Assembly (NCBI RefSeq): GCF_900142125.1
Contig: NZ_FQZT01000009.1
Span: 62,001 to 126,000, forward strand
Origin: Malonomonas rubra DSM 5091
GTDB taxonomy: Bacteria; Desulfobacterota; Desulfuromonadia; Desulfuromonadales; Geopsychrobacteraceae
Direction of reading: 5' to 3'
DNA length: 64,000 nt
Every line of letters begins with the position of its first letter. The stretch's first letter is position 1. The notes under the pieces are model-generated. The model did not search any database and was not told where the DNA came from. It saw nothing but the letters and a program-made list of their open reading frames with translations. Positions 38,833 through 48,363 of this stretch are shown here, in pieces. A program made the position numbers and the translations under genes.

Positions 38833-39318
38833 ATGCCAAGTTTTGACATTGTTTCCAAGGTTGACCTGCAGGAAGTTGACAACGCCATCAACCAGGCAAC
38901 CAAAGAGATCGGCCAGCGCTACGATTTCAAAGGCACGACCAACGAGTTAACGCTGGAGAACGAGACCCTGACCATACTCGCTGCCGATGATTACAAGCTG
39001 CAGGCGATCAAGGACATCATCATCGCCAAACTGGTGCGGCGCAAGGTGTCGCCGAAATGCTTCGATTACGGCAAGGAAGAGCCGGCCTCTCACGGTGCCG
39101 TGCGGGTCAAGGCGTCAATCCAGCAAGGGATCAGTAAGGAGAAGGGCAAGGAGATCGTCAAGCTGATCAAGAATACCAAGCTGAAGGTCCAGGCACAGAT
39201 CATGGACGACCAGGTACGGGTGACCGGCAAGAAGATCGACGATCTGCAGGCAGTGATGCAGGAGCTCAAGGGCAAAGATCTTGGCATCGAGCTGCAGTTC
39301 GAAAACATGCGTTCGTAA
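38833..39318 (+). CDS. yajQ: YajQ family nucleotide-binding protein
   Basis: 161 residues with the family start [20 protein letters not shown] and DFKGTTNEL, two ferredoxin-like domains, and the ending [15 protein letters not shown]. YajQ proteins bind nucleic acids or cyclic di-GMP and in some species act with transcription factors; the role here is not known. It is first in a run of plus-strand genes, 12 nt before rimO. Confidence 0.94.
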   Translation: MPSFDIVSKVDLQEVDNAINQATKEIGQRYDFKGTTNELTLENETLTILAADDYKLQAIKDIIIAKLVRRKVSPKCFDYGKEEPASHGAVRVKASIQQGISKEKGKEIVKLIKNTKLKVQAQIMDDQVRVTGKKIDDLQAVMQELKGKDLGIELQFENMRS

Positions 39319-39329
39319 CGGGAAAATCT

Positions 39330-40670
39330 GTGGAAAAATTCAAAGTCAGTTTAGTCAGCCTCGGCTGTGCGAAAAATCTGGTCGATGCCGAGGTGATGCT
39401 TGGGCATCTGCCACTCGATCGTTACGAGATTGTTCTTGATGACAGCCAGGCTGATATCATCATCGTCAATACCTGTTCCTTCATCAACGATGCTAAAGAA
39501 GAATCGGTCGACACCATTCTTGAAGTGGCTGATTTTAAGCAGGAGGGTCATTGCAAGCTGCTGGTGGTGACTGGATGCCTGCCGCAACGCTACAAGGAGG
39601 ATCTGGCCAAGCAGCTGCCGGAAGTCGACCTGTTTATCGGTATCGGTGAGGTGCCGCGTTTGGTCGAACTGATAGAGCGTCAGTTGCAGCAGGGCAAGCC
39701 GAGCGTTGAGGTTGGCGAACCCGATTTTCTTTACGATCACCAAACGCCACGGGTCAACTCGTCTCCCTTCTACAGCAGCTACATCAAGATCGCCGAAGGC
39801 TGCTCAAATTACTGCTCCTACTGCATCATCCCGCAACTGCGTGGTGGGTTGCGTTCTCGCGCCATAGATTCGGTAGTGAAAGAAGCGCGCAACCTGGCAG
39901 CCCAGGGGGTGAAGGAGATCAACCTGATCGCTCAGGATATTACTGCGTACGGGATGGACCGGGCGGACGGCGCAACGATCGAGACGTTGCTTAAAGAGCT
40001 GGTAAAAGTCGAAGAGATTGACTGGATTCGCCTGCTTTATGCCTATCCCGAAGGTGTTTCCGACGAATTGATCGACCTGATTGCCACAGAGGATAAAATC
40101 TGCAACTACCTTGACATACCACTGCAGCATATTGATGATCAGGTGCTGGCGGCAATGAATCGGCGCCTGGGCGAAGAGGGTATCCGGGCGCTGCTGAAAA
40201 AGCTGCGCGAACGGATCCCCGACCTGACCCTGCGCACCTCTTTCATTGTTGGGTTCCCTGGCGAGACCCGCGAGCAGTATGACAAGTTGCTCGAATTCGT
40301 CAAAGAGGGGCACTTCGAGCGAGTCGGCGTCTTCCGCTACTCGCGTGAAGAGGGGACCGGGGCGGCTGAGTTGCCGGACCAAGTGCCGGGCCAGACCAAA
40401 CGAGGTCGTCTCAACCGCCTGATGAAGGCGCAGGCGCGCGTTTCCTTTAACAAGAACCGTGCTCTGATCGGTCGCACCGAGACAGTTCTGGTGGAAGGTT
40501 ATAGCGACGAAACCGATCTGTTGTTGAAAGGGCGCAGTGCCCGGCAGGCACCAGATGTCGATGGCCAGTTCCTGATTACCTCCGGACAAGCCGATGTTGG
40601 CGAGCTGGTGCAACTTAAAATTACCGATTCCTCCGAATACGACCTGATCGGTGAGATCATCGAGGAGTAA
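39330..40670 (+). CDS. rimO: Ribosomal protein S12 methylthiotransferase RimO
   Basis: A radical-SAM enzyme adding a methylthio group to Asp89 of ribosomal protein S12. 446 residues: N-terminal UPF0004 domain ([16 protein letters not shown], with Cys residues for one [4Fe-4S] cluster), radical-SAM CxxxCxxC in GCSNYCSYC, and a C-terminal TRAM domain. The start is GTG 39330. It lies 3 nt before apbE. Confidence 0.95.
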   Translation: MEKFKVSLVSLGCAKNLVDAEVMLGHLPLDRYEIVLDDSQADIIIVNTCSFINDAKEESVDTILEVADFKQEGHCKLLVVTGCLPQRYKEDLAKQLPEVDLFIGIGEVPRLVELIERQLQQGKPSVEVGEPDFLYDHQTPRVNSSPFYSSYIKIAEGCSNYCSYCIIPQLRGGLRSRAIDSVVKEARNLAAQGVKEINLIAQDITAYGMDRADGATIETLLKELVKVEEIDWIRLLYAYPEGVSDELIDLIATEDKICNYLDIPLQHIDDQVLAAMNRRLGEEGIRALLKKLRERIPDLTLRTSFIVGFPGETREQYDKLLEFVKEGHFERVGVFRYSREEGTGAAELPDQVPGQTKRGRLNRLMKAQARVSFNKNRALIGRTETVLVEGYSDETDLLLKGRSARQAPDVDGQFLITSGQADVGELVQLKITDSSEYDLIGEIIEE

Positions 40671-40673
40671 GCG

Positions 40674-41657
40674 ATGTTCGGGCGCCAATGGGTGACTCTG
40701 CTGCTGGTGCTGATTGCGGCGCTGCTCTGGTGGCGGTTGCCTCCGGGTGAGCAGCAGCTCTCCCGCACCGCACTGGTGATGGGCACTCTGGTTGAGATCA
40801 AAGCTTTCGGCGATGACGAGGAGCAGCTCGACAGCGCCATCAGTAAAGCCTTTGCCGAGATGACCCGGCTGGAAGCTTTGCTATCCAGTCACCAGCCGAA
40901 GAGTGAGATCTCCCGCCTGTCGAATTCGGCTGATGAATTTGTTGCCAGCCCGGAAACAATTGAATTGATCAGCTTGGGGCGAAAGATCGCCGAACGCAGC
41001 AACGGCGCGTTCGATATGACCCTCGGAGCCTTGAAAAAGCTTTGGGCGATCGAGAGTGAGAATCCACAAGTTCCCAGCGAGGAGCAGATTGCCGTAGCCT
41101 TGCAGGGCGTCGGGCCGGAAGCTTTGCAACTGGATGGCAACCGGGTGCGCAAAAAACTGCCAGGCCTGCAGGTTGATCTCGGTGGTATCGCCAAAGGCTA
41201 CGCTGTCGATCGGGCGCTGGCGCTTCTGCGCGCGGCTGGAATCACCTCCGCGTCTGTCAATGCTGGCGGCGATATCGCCCTGCTGGGCGATCACGATGGC
41301 CGCCCCTGGCGCATCGGCATCCAGCATCCGCGCAAATCGGGCGAACTGCTGGCGGCTCTCGAGCTGAGCGACCGGGCGGTGGTTTCCTCCGGTGATTACG
41401 AGCGTTTCTTTGAGCAGGATGGCATCCGCTATCATCATATCTTCGACCCCCGTAGTGGCCAGCCGGCCCGACTCTGCCAGAGTGTGACCGTGGTTGCCGC
41501 CGATGCCGCCAGTGCCGATGCTTTGGCCACTGCTGCCTTTGTGCTTGGCCCGGAAGAGGGGTTACAGTTGCTTGAACAATTGCCGGACGTCGAAGGATTG
41601 ATCATTGCGAACAACGGCAAAGAATGGCAAACGAGCGGTTTGCCACAGAGCCAATGA
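40674..41657 (+). CDS. apbE: ApbE-family FMN transferase (membrane-anchored)
   Basis: 327 residues of the periplasmic flavin transferase that attaches FMN covalently to Ser/Thr of target proteins. A single N-terminal helix (about 5-22) has no lipobox cysteine, so it is an anchor and not a lipoprotein. Motifs: MGTLVEI, GAFDMTLGAL, VDLGGIAKGYAVDRAL, NAGGDIALLG, HIFDPRSGQPA and ADALATAAFVLG. It overlaps the next gene by 4 nt and forms a trio with a NusG-II protein and a Gx-type transporter. No protein with an FMN-attachment motif (S/T-G-A-T type) was noticed in the trio. Confidence 0.93.
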   Translation: MFGRQWVTLLLVLIAALLWWRLPPGEQQLSRTALVMGTLVEIKAFGDDEEQLDSAISKAFAEMTRLEALLSSHQPKSEISRLSNSADEFVASPETIELISLGRKIAERSNGAFDMTLGALKKLWAIESENPQVPSEEQIAVALQGVGPEALQLDGNRVRKKLPGLQVDLGGIAKGYAVDRALALLRAAGITSASVNAGGDIALLGDHDGRPWRIGIQHPRKSGELLAALELSDRAVVSSGDYERFFEQDGIRYHHIFDPRSGQPARLCQSVTVVAADAASADALATAAFVLGPEEGLQLLEQLPDVEGLIIANNGKEWQTSGLPQSQ

Positions 41658-42049
41658 TGAAAGTCTTCGGTTGGCGACGGCGGTTGACTCCGTTCGATCG
41701 AAAGCTGACGGCCATACTGGCAATTTGTGTTTTCATAAGCTTTCTGTTGCCGCTGCGGCAGGGGATTGGGGCGCGAGTCCTGGTTGAACGGGATGGTAAG
41801 GTGATTTATACCGCTGATTTAGATCATGATCAGCAGGTTGAGCTGCAGGGACCGCTCGGTGTTACCGTACTGCAGATCGAGGATCATGCAGCGCGGGTTA
41901 TCAGTTCCCCTTGCCCACAAAAGATTTGCATCGGGCTGGGCAAAGCGAAGCACTCCGGCGACCTGCTCGCCTGTGTGCCGAACAGGCTGGTGATCCGGAT
42001 CGAAGGGGACGAAGAAAAGGAGCGGGGTTATGACCTCCTCAGCCGTTGA
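41654..42049 (+). CDS. NusG domain II-containing membrane protein (EetA-like)
   Basis: 131 residues: one N-terminal helix (about 19-36) and an extracytoplasmic NusG-II-like beta domain with the family's Cys signature SSPCPQKICIGLG and ACVPNRLVIRI. In Listeria-type flavin electron transfer the protein EetA has this architecture and is encoded with EetB and an ApbE enzyme. ATG 41654 overlaps the apbE stop (ATGATGA). Its 3' end overlaps the transporter gene by 20 nt. Confidence 0.82.
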   Translation: MMKVFGWRRRLTPFDRKLTAILAICVFISFLLPLRQGIGARVLVERDGKVIYTADLDHDQQVELQGPLGVTVLQIEDHAARVISSPCPQKICIGLGKAKHSGDLLACVPNRLVIRIEGDEEKERGYDLLSR

Positions 42050-42602
42050 TCCGGTTGCCCTTGAGCAGACCCGGCAGCGGGTTTTCATGGCGCTCTTTAT
42101 CGCTCTGGCAGTGGCGTTGCACACTTTTGAGGCACTTTTGCCGAACCCGTTGCCCTGGTTCCGCATCGGTCTGGCCAACATTATGGCACTAACAGCGCTG
42201 TTTATTTACGGAGTGCAGGCGCTCTGGATCGTCAACATGGCGCGCATTCTGGTTGGCAGCCTGTTGCTCGGCAACCTGTTTTCCCCGGCATTTCTGCTCT
42301 CTTTTTCCGGTGGTCTGCTGGCAACCTTGCTGATGGGGTTGTCGTTTCGTCTCTTTCGGCCGAAGATCGGCCCTGTCGGGGTTTCGCTCTGTGGTGCTGT
42401 CGGTCATATCGGCGGTCAAATGCTGATCGCCTGGCTGCTGATTGTGCGTCACCCCTCAATCTGGATGATGCTGCCTTTCTTCCTGCTGTTCGCCCTGATC
42501 AGTGGTATGCTCAATGGGTTGGTCGCCGATTATTTGCTGGAAGCCTTGAGCGGACATCCGGCCTTTGGCCGATTGCGCACAATGTTTGCAAAACAGGGGT
42601 GA
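42030..42602 (+). CDS. Gx transporter family protein (EetB-like; 'heptaprenyl diphosphate synthase I' domain)
   Basis: 190 residues with five to six membrane helices and the motif PLPWFRIGLANIMALTALF near residue 40, typical of the Hpre_diP_synt_I family. The name is historical; members resemble the membrane S components of ECF transporters and are thought to move an isoprenoid or flavin-related compound. ATG 42030 has AAAAGGAGCGG upstream, inside the preceding gene. Together with ApbE and NusG-II proteins it repeats the FmnB-EetA-EetB arrangement. Confidence 0.85.
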   Translation: MTSSAVDPVALEQTRQRVFMALFIALAVALHTFEALLPNPLPWFRIGLANIMALTALFIYGVQALWIVNMARILVGSLLLGNLFSPAFLLSFSGGLLATLLMGLSFRLFRPKIGPVGVSLCGAVGHIGGQMLIAWLLIVRHPSIWMMLPFFLLFALISGMLNGLVADYLLEALSGHPAFGRLRTMFAKQG

Positions 42603-42644
42603 GATGTTTTTATTCAACCCTTACATTGATAATGGAGAATCAGA

Positions 42645-43640
42645 ATGAAAGTTGTTCTTCCCGTCGCTGGCAAAGGCACCCGTTTGCGCCCGCATACGCA
42701 TACCAAGGCCAAGTCACTGGTACATGTCGCCGGTAAGACCGTCCTGGAACACATCATCGAACGCCTGCAGGCGATCGATGTTGAAGAGTTCATTTTCATT
42801 ACAGATGAGAACGGTCAGCAGGTTGCCAATTTTATGCAGAGTAAGTTTCCCGAGCTCAAGTGCTCTTACCTGGTGCAGAAAGAGCGGCTCGGTCCGGCGC
42901 ACGCGGTTGCTCTGGCGGCTCCACAGGTCAGCGAGGGGGATGATTTGCTGGTGGTCTTCAACGACACTATTTTTGTCACCGATCTGGCGAAGATCCCCAA
43001 GCTTTGTGAAGATGCCGACGGCTTGATTTATTCGAAAGAGGTCGAAGATTATCAACGCTTCGGCGTCAACGTGATGCGCGATGGTTACATTGTCGATATG
43101 GTGGAGAAGCCGGATACGCCGATTTCCAGGCTGGCGCAGGTCGGTCTCTATTATATGAAGGATGGCGCCGGGTTCATTCGGGCGATCGAAAAGACGATCG
43201 AAGCGGGTGAAACGGTCAAGGGTGAGTATTATTTGCCATCGGTGTTCATGCGCATGATCGGCGAAGGTGCCAAGTTCAAAGCACCGGAGATCGATGACTG
43301 GCTCGATTGCGGCAAGCCGGAAACTCTGCTTGAAACTAATCGTTTTCTGCTCAAGGGACGGCATCACATTCATGGCGAAGCGGTCAATTGCGTGCTGATC
43401 GAACCGGTGCATATCGAGCGCGGTGCGATCGTCAGAAACTCGATTATCGGCCCGAACGTTTCAGTCGCCGCCGGCAGCCGGATTGAAAATTCCGTTATTA
43501 GCAATTCGATCATCAACGCCGAAAACAAAGTCAGCAACCTGATTCTGGAGGAGTCGTTGCTGGGAGATTCCGTGACGCTCGTCGGCTCTCCCCGTAGAAT
43601 GAACATCGGCGATCATTCGTTGATAGAAATGGACCAGTAA
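42645..43640 (+). CDS. Sugar-phosphate nucleotidylyltransferase with left-handed beta-helix tail
   Basis: 331 residues. The N-terminal Rossmann-like domain has VVLPVAGKGTRLRPHTHTKA, the NTP-binding signature of glucose-1-phosphate nucleotidyltransferases, and DDWLDCGKPETLLETN near the sugar site. From about residue 250 imperfect hexapeptide repeats (IERGAIVRNSIIGPNVSVAA) form a short left-handed beta-helix. It makes an NDP-sugar for envelope polysaccharide; the exact base and sugar cannot be told. Confidence 0.9.
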   Translation: MKVVLPVAGKGTRLRPHTHTKAKSLVHVAGKTVLEHIIERLQAIDVEEFIFITDENGQQVANFMQSKFPELKCSYLVQKERLGPAHAVALAAPQVSEGDDLLVVFNDTIFVTDLAKIPKLCEDADGLIYSKEVEDYQRFGVNVMRDGYIVDMVEKPDTPISRLAQVGLYYMKDGAGFIRAIEKTIEAGETVKGEYYLPSVFMRMIGEGAKFKAPEIDDWLDCGKPETLLETNRFLLKGRHHIHGEAVNCVLIEPVHIERGAIVRNSIIGPNVSVAAGSRIENSVISNSIINAENKVSNLILEESLLGDSVTLVGSPRRMNIGDHSLIEMDQ

Positions 43641-43648
43641 AAGAAATT

Positions 43649-45241
43649 ATGGACTACCAGCAGTATCTGCCATATCTGATTCCTCCTCTGCTCGGGGCTT
43701 TGATCGGTTACGTGACCAACTACATTGCCATCCGCATGTTGTTCCGGCCGCTACGCCCCTGGCGCTTTCTCGGTATCCGCATTCCGCTGACGCCTGGAAT
43801 TATCCCGTCCAAACGGGGTGAGTTGGCGCGCAAGATGGGCGAGATGGTTGGTGAACATCTGCTGACGGTCGATGATGTCGGCCGGGCGTTTGAAAAAGAT
43901 TCAATTCAGCGTGAGCTCCGGCTGGCAGTGACTGACAAGCTTGGTGTGTTCCTTGACCGTGAACTGGGTCCGTTGGAGTCGCTGATACCGGATCGTTTCC
44001 GTGCCCGTTTCCGCGAACTGGTCGACCTGCTGCGTGGCAAAGTGGTCAAGCTGGTGTTCGATTACCTGCAAAGCGATGCCTTTGAGCAGAAGCTGCGCGA
44101 TTACCTGCAGCGGCAGGGGGATCAGCTGCTGGCGCGCGATCTCGCCAGCTTCCTCACCCCGCAACGTTACCGCGACCTGCAGCTGCACCTCGATGGCAAA
44201 TACGCCGAGTTCTTTCAGTCGCCGAAGGTAGCCAACGCCGTCGGCAACTATATCGATGCCAAGACCGAGAAACTGTTTTCCAGCGATAAGCCGCTGAAGG
44301 ATGTGCTACCGAAAGATCTGGTCGAGTTGCTTCTGGCCCAGCTGGAGAAGGAACTGCCACCGTTGGCGGAGAAGTTCGGTGGCATGTTGTACGATCCGCA
44401 GTTTCGCAAGCGGCTGGTGAAAAAGGGCAAAAAGGCGATCGATTCCTTCCTCGATTCTCTCGGTGGGCTGGCCGGATTGCTCAGCGGTTTTATCGACCTG
44501 AACAAGATTTACGATAAAATTCCTGAATTTCTCGACAAGGCGGGTGACGAGATCGCCAAGTGGCTGCGCGAAGCGGAAACCCAGGAGCAACTGGCGAAGC
44601 TGTTGCGCGAGCGGGTCGATATGTTACTTGAACGTTCTCTAGCCAGCTATCTGGAGAAGCTACCCTACGAAAAAGTGGTCGGTACACGGCAGTTTATCCG
44701 CAACCAGGTGGTCGAGACGATTCAGTCGCGTAAAACCATCGACACCGCACTGATTCTCACCGAGAGCGCCATCGACCGGATCAAGGATCGCTCCTTCGAC
44801 AACCTTTTGCGTACGACGATGCCGGACGGCGGGGTCGAGCGGGCACGCAATCAACTCGCTGAGAAGCTGCTGTCGGTGATCCGTTCCGCGGAAGCACGAC
44901 AGGCGCTGGAAACCATCCTCACTGAACAGAGCGAGGAATGGATTTACCGAAAACCGCTCGGTCTGCTCTCCGCCCGTTTGCCGGGGGACCTGCGCAGCGA
45001 GCTGGAAGCGGCTGTTTGCCAACTGGTTGAAGAGTTGCTGAAAAAGGAAGCGCCGCGCCTGGTCGAGACCCTCAACGTCAAGAAGATGGTTGAGGAGAAA
45101 GTTAACGGTCTTGATATCCTGCAGGTTGAAGGCCTGTTGATGGGGATCATGAAAGAGCAGTTCAAGTACATCAACCTGTTCGGGGCGCTGCTCGGTTTCC
45201 TGATCGGGTTTATCAACCTGTTGGCGTTGCAGTTTATGTGA
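43649..45241 (+). CDS. DUF445 family membrane protein
   Basis: 530 residues with an N-terminal membrane helix followed by the family motif GYVTNYIAIRMLFRP and IPLTPGIIPSKRGELA, a very long charged helical region (about 60-500) and a C-terminal membrane helix (LLGFLIGFINLLALQFM). DUF445 proteins are widespread envelope proteins of unknown function. It starts 8 nt after the nucleotidyltransferase gene, suggesting co-expression. Confidence 0.9.
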   Translation: MDYQQYLPYLIPPLLGALIGYVTNYIAIRMLFRPLRPWRFLGIRIPLTPGIIPSKRGELARKMGEMVGEHLLTVDDVGRAFEKDSIQRELRLAVTDKLGVFLDRELGPLESLIPDRFRARFRELVDLLRGKVVKLVFDYLQSDAFEQKLRDYLQRQGDQLLARDLASFLTPQRYRDLQLHLDGKYAEFFQSPKVANAVGNYIDAKTEKLFSSDKPLKDVLPKDLVELLLAQLEKELPPLAEKFGGMLYDPQFRKRLVKKGKKAIDSFLDSLGGLAGLLSGFIDLNKIYDKIPEFLDKAGDEIAKWLREAETQEQLAKLLRERVDMLLERSLASYLEKLPYEKVVGTRQFIRNQVVETIQSRKTIDTALILTESAIDRIKDRSFDNLLRTTMPDGGVERARNQLAEKLLSVIRSAEARQALETILTEQSEEWIYRKPLGLLSARLPGDLRSELEAAVCQLVEELLKKEAPRLVETLNVKKMVEEKVNGLDILQVEGLLMGIMKEQFKYINLFGALLGFLIGFINLLALQFM

Positions 45242-45326
45242 TTTGAATTGTAGCGGTTCGTTGGGGAGCTCCTGCCCACTCTGAGCCGTGCTGAATGGTT
45301 ACATTCAATGGTAAAAGGAGAGCCGG

Positions 45327-46214
45327 ATGTTCGAAAATGACGAGGATCTGAAAGGGCAGTTACGGCGGGTTCTGGCTTCGGTGGAGCAGTTGCTGCCGCA
45401 GGCGGTGGGCGAGGTCGACTGGAGCGGGACCATAGCCGCCAACTGGCGTCGCCATTCTTTTGCCGGTTACCTGGAACCGGTCGATGAGGTCGATCCAGTG
45501 CAGCTGGATGACCTGCTCGGCATCGACAAGCAGAAGCGGGTCCTCGATGAAAACACCCGCCAGTTCGTCAGCGGCTATCCCTCCAACAACGTGTTGCTCT
45601 GGGGGACGCGCGGCACCGGTAAATCGACGCTGGTACGGGCGCTGCTTAACACCTATGCTGATCGTGGTTTGCGGGTTATTCAGGTCGATAAAGATGACCT
45701 GATCTATCTGCCCGATATCTTTTCCGCGATCAAAGGGCAGGAGTATCACTTTATCATTCTTTGCGATGATCTTTCCTTCGAGGCCGGGGAATCGAGTTAC
45801 AAGATGTTGAAAAGCGCTCTCGACGGCTCGGTTTACGCCGCACCGCAGAACGTCCGTTTTTACGTCACCTCCAACCGGCGCTACCTCTTGCCGGAGTATG
45901 AGACCGACAACCTTGGTTTCAAAATGGTCAACAACGAGCTGCACGCTGGTGAGGGGGTGGAAGAAAAAAGTTCGCTGGCTGATCGCTTCGGTCTCTGGGT
46001 GCCTTTCCATCTTTTTACCCAGGATCAGTATTTTGAACTGGTGAAACAGATCACTGGCCGACTGGCGCAAGAGAGCGGAATCAGCGTAGAATGGAACAAG
46101 GAATTACGCGACGCGGCTTTGCGCTGGTCGCATGACAAGAGCAAGCGCTGTGGCCGGACGGCATTACAATTTTCCCGCTACTGGGTCGGTCAGCAGCTGT
46201 TGAAACGGAGTTGA
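45327..46214 (+). CDS. DUF815 family AAA-type ATPase
   Basis: 295 residues with P-loop LWGTRGTGKSTLVRAL near residue 90 and a Walker B-like HFIILCDDLSF, followed by NRRYLLPEY. This is the DUF815 group of P-loop ATPases, widespread and without a firm function. The stop codon is 1 nt from the msrA start region, so the two genes are coupled. Confidence 0.9.
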   Translation: MFENDEDLKGQLRRVLASVEQLLPQAVGEVDWSGTIAANWRRHSFAGYLEPVDEVDPVQLDDLLGIDKQKRVLDENTRQFVSGYPSNNVLLWGTRGTGKSTLVRALLNTYADRGLRVIQVDKDDLIYLPDIFSAIKGQEYHFIILCDDLSFEAGESSYKMLKSALDGSVYAAPQNVRFYVTSNRRYLLPEYETDNLGFKMVNNELHAGEGVEEKSSLADRFGLWVPFHLFTQDQYFELVKQITGRLAQESGISVEWNKELRDAALRWSHDKSKRCGRTALQFSRYWVGQQLLKRS

Positions 46215-46215
46215 G

Positions 46216-46686
46216 ATGGAACGAGCAACTTTTGCCGCTGGTTGTTTCTGGGGCATTGAAGAAGTCTTCCGCACCACCGAAGGGGTGATTGAAACCCAGG
46301 TTGGCTACATGGGGGGTAGTGTCGAAAACCCGACCTATCAATTGGTTTGTACGGGCGAGACCGGCCATGCCGAGGTGGTCGATCTGCGGTTTGACCCAGA
46401 GGTGATCAGCTATGCACAGCTGCTGGATATTTTCTGGCGCAAGCACAACCCGACGACACTCAACCGGCAGGGCTGGGATATCGGCACGCAGTACCGCAGC
46501 GCGATTTTTTATCACAGTGAGCAACAGCGCACTGTTGCCGAGCAGTCGAAAACAGAGATGGACGCAAGTGACCGCTATGACGACGTGATTGTGACGGAAA
46601 TCACGCCTTCAGGGCCGTTCTGGCGCGCGGAAGAGTATCATCAGCACTACATTCTGAAAAACAAGCCTTCCAGTTGCGGTGGCTAA
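46216..46686 (+). CDS. msrA: Peptide methionine sulfoxide reductase MsrA
   Basis: Reduces methionine-S-sulfoxide in proteins. 156 residues with the catalytic motif AAGCFWGIEEVFR (Cys9), GYMGGSVENPTY, GHAEVVDLRFDP, the IGTQYRSAIFY segment and HQHYILKNKPSSCGG with a C-terminal resolving Cys. Ribosome site GGAG lies just before ATG 46216. Normal length. Confidence 0.95.
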   Translation: MERATFAAGCFWGIEEVFRTTEGVIETQVGYMGGSVENPTYQLVCTGETGHAEVVDLRFDPEVISYAQLLDIFWRKHNPTTLNRQGWDIGTQYRSAIFYHSEQQRTVAEQSKTEMDASDRYDDVIVTEITPSGPFWRAEEYHQHYILKNKPSSCGG

Positions 46687-46701
46687 AGGAGCAGAACGAT
46701 C
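46685..46701 (+). promoter_or_regulatory. Ribosome-binding site pointing to an ATC start codon
   Basis: AAAGGAG at 46685-46691 is followed after 7 nt by ATC at 46699-46701, in frame with the permease gene. No ATG, GTG or TTG stands at the right distance; the first in-frame standard start, TTG 46750, has no ribosome site and would remove 17 residues including the basic N-terminal end. Confidence 0.55.
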
Positions 46702-47499
46702 CTTTTTTCCTCGCTGCAAAAATCGCTGCGTTTAACCAATCTGCTTCAGTTGGCCGCCTTCCTGCTGGTCGTTCTCGGCTGCTTCTGGGGATTGCTGCAG
46801 GGGGCAGAAAACCTCGGTTATAGCTGGCACTGGACCCGGGTACCGCGCTACCTCTACAAAATCACTGATGAAGGCTGGCAGGCCGGCCCCTTGTTGCAAG
46901 GATTATGGCTGACGCTGGAAATTACGGTTGTCAGCCTGCTACTGTCGCTAGTGATCGGTCTGCTCACGGCGCTGATGCGCCTCTCCCGCAGCCCAATGGC
47001 AAAGGGGATCGCCTGGGTTTACCTGGAGGCGATCCGCAATACGCCGTTGCTGATCCAGATTTTCATCATCTATTTCGTCTTCGCACCGATCCTTGATCTC
47101 GGCCGTTTCAGTTCTGCGGTGTTGGCGCTCAGCCTGTTCGAAGGCGCTTACGCCTCGGAGATCATCCGTGCAGGAATTCTCGCGATCCCGCTTGGTCAGT
47201 GGGAAGCGTCCGCCTCTCTCGGCCTCAAGCCGCCGCAGATTTATCGCTTCATCATTCTGCCGCAGGCGATCCGGCAGATGATTCCGCCGCTGACCAGTCA
47301 GGGGATCTCGCTGATCAAAGACTCCGCGCTGGTGTCGACTATCGCTATTTACGACCTGACCATGCAGGGGCAACAGATCGTGGCAGAAACCTTCCTTACT
47401 TTTGAAATCTGGTTCACGGTGGCAGCGATTTACCTGCTGGTCACCACATTACTCTCTCTTCTGGTAAGATATCTGGAATCTTTGTTTTCTGTTCAATAA
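46699..47499 (+). CDS. Polar amino-acid ABC transporter permease (HisM/GlnP type)
   Basis: About 266 residues from the proposed ATC start (or 249 from TTG 46750). It has an N-terminal helix, an odd periplasmic segment (YSWHWTRVPRYLYK), then the permease core with GLWLTLEITVVSLLLS, the RNTPLLIQIFIIYF signature and the EAA loop GQWEASASLGLKPPQIYRFIILPQA. The partner permease is at 48364 with the binding protein between them; no ATPase gene is present. Confidence 0.9.
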   Translation: MLFSSLQKSLRLTNLLQLAAFLLVVLGCFWGLLQGAENLGYSWHWTRVPRYLYKITDEGWQAGPLLQGLWLTLEITVVSLLLSLVIGLLTALMRLSRSPMAKGIAWVYLEAIRNTPLLIQIFIIYFVFAPILDLGRFSSAVLALSLFEGAYASEIIRAGILAIPLGQWEASASLGLKPPQIYRFIILPQAIRQMIPPLTSQGISLIKDSALVSTIAIYDLTMQGQQIVAETFLTFEIWFTVAAIYLLVTTLLSLLVRYLESLFSVQ

Positions 47500-47523
47500 C
47501 CTGAAATTCTCGGAGGTTTTCCC

Positions 47524-48348
47524 ATGAAAATGCGAATCGGTCTGATTTTATTGGTGTTGTTTGCTCTGCTGGCATCGCCGCTCTGTGCCAGCGAAGTGCG
47601 CAAAGAGCTGACTGATGCGAGTACCCTGGCGAAAGTGATCGCCGATAACAAACTGCGAGTCGGCTTTTCCACTTTCGTGCCCTGGGCGATGAAGGATAAA
47701 AAGGGCGGTTACACCGGCTTCGAGATCGAAGTCGCCAAGCAGCTGGCGACCGATATGGGAGTCGAGGTTCAGTTCGTTCCGACCAAGTGGTCCGGTATCA
47801 TCCCGGCGCTGCTGACCGGCAAGTTCGATATCATCATCGGTGGCATGGGAATCACCCCGGAGCGCAACCTGAAGGTGAATTTCTCCAACCCATACGAGTT
47901 TACCGGGATGTCGATTATCGCCAATAAAAAGCTGGCAGGCAGCAAGATGGGATTGGAAGCCTTCAATACTGCTGAGATGACAATCTCGGCTCGAATCGGT
48001 ACGACAGCTGCGGCGGCCGCGAAGAAGTTTCTGCCGAAAGCGCAACTTCGACTGTTTGATGATGAAGGCCAGGCGCTACAAGAGGTGTTGAATAACCGTG
48101 CTGCTGCAATGGTCTCTTCACAGCCGTTCCCGGAGTTCCAGACGTTGAAGTATGCCGACAAAACCTATTTGCCGCTTGCGGGCAAAACCTTCACGAAAGA
48201 ACCGATTGGTTTCGCCATCCGCAAAGGGGATATCGATTTTCTCAACTACCTGAACAACTGGGTTCTGGTCAAAAACTCCGACGGCTGGCTGCAGGAACGC
48301 TACGACTACTGGTTCACTACCCAGGACTGGAAGAGCCAGGTCGAATAG
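47524..48348 (+). CDS. Amino-acid ABC transporter substrate-binding protein
   Basis: 274 residues: signal peptide (about 1-23), then the SBP_bac_3 fold with KLRVGFSTFVPWAMKD, GYTGFEIEVAKQLATDMGV, GKFDIIIGGMGITPER and NNRAAAMVSSQPFPE. This is the periplasmic binding protein of a polar or acidic amino-acid uptake system with the two flanking permeases. The ligand is not determined by these motifs. Confidence 0.92.
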   Translation: MKMRIGLILLVLFALLASPLCASEVRKELTDASTLAKVIADNKLRVGFSTFVPWAMKDKKGGYTGFEIEVAKQLATDMGVEVQFVPTKWSGIIPALLTGKFDIIIGGMGITPERNLKVNFSNPYEFTGMSIIANKKLAGSKMGLEAFNTAEMTISARIGTTAAAAAKKFLPKAQLRLFDDEGQALQEVLNNRAAAMVSSQPFPEFQTLKYADKTYLPLAGKTFTKEPIGFAIRKGDIDFLNYLNNWVLVKNSDGWLQERYDYWFTTQDWKSQVE

Positions 48349-48363
48349 GAACAGATCCTCGTG

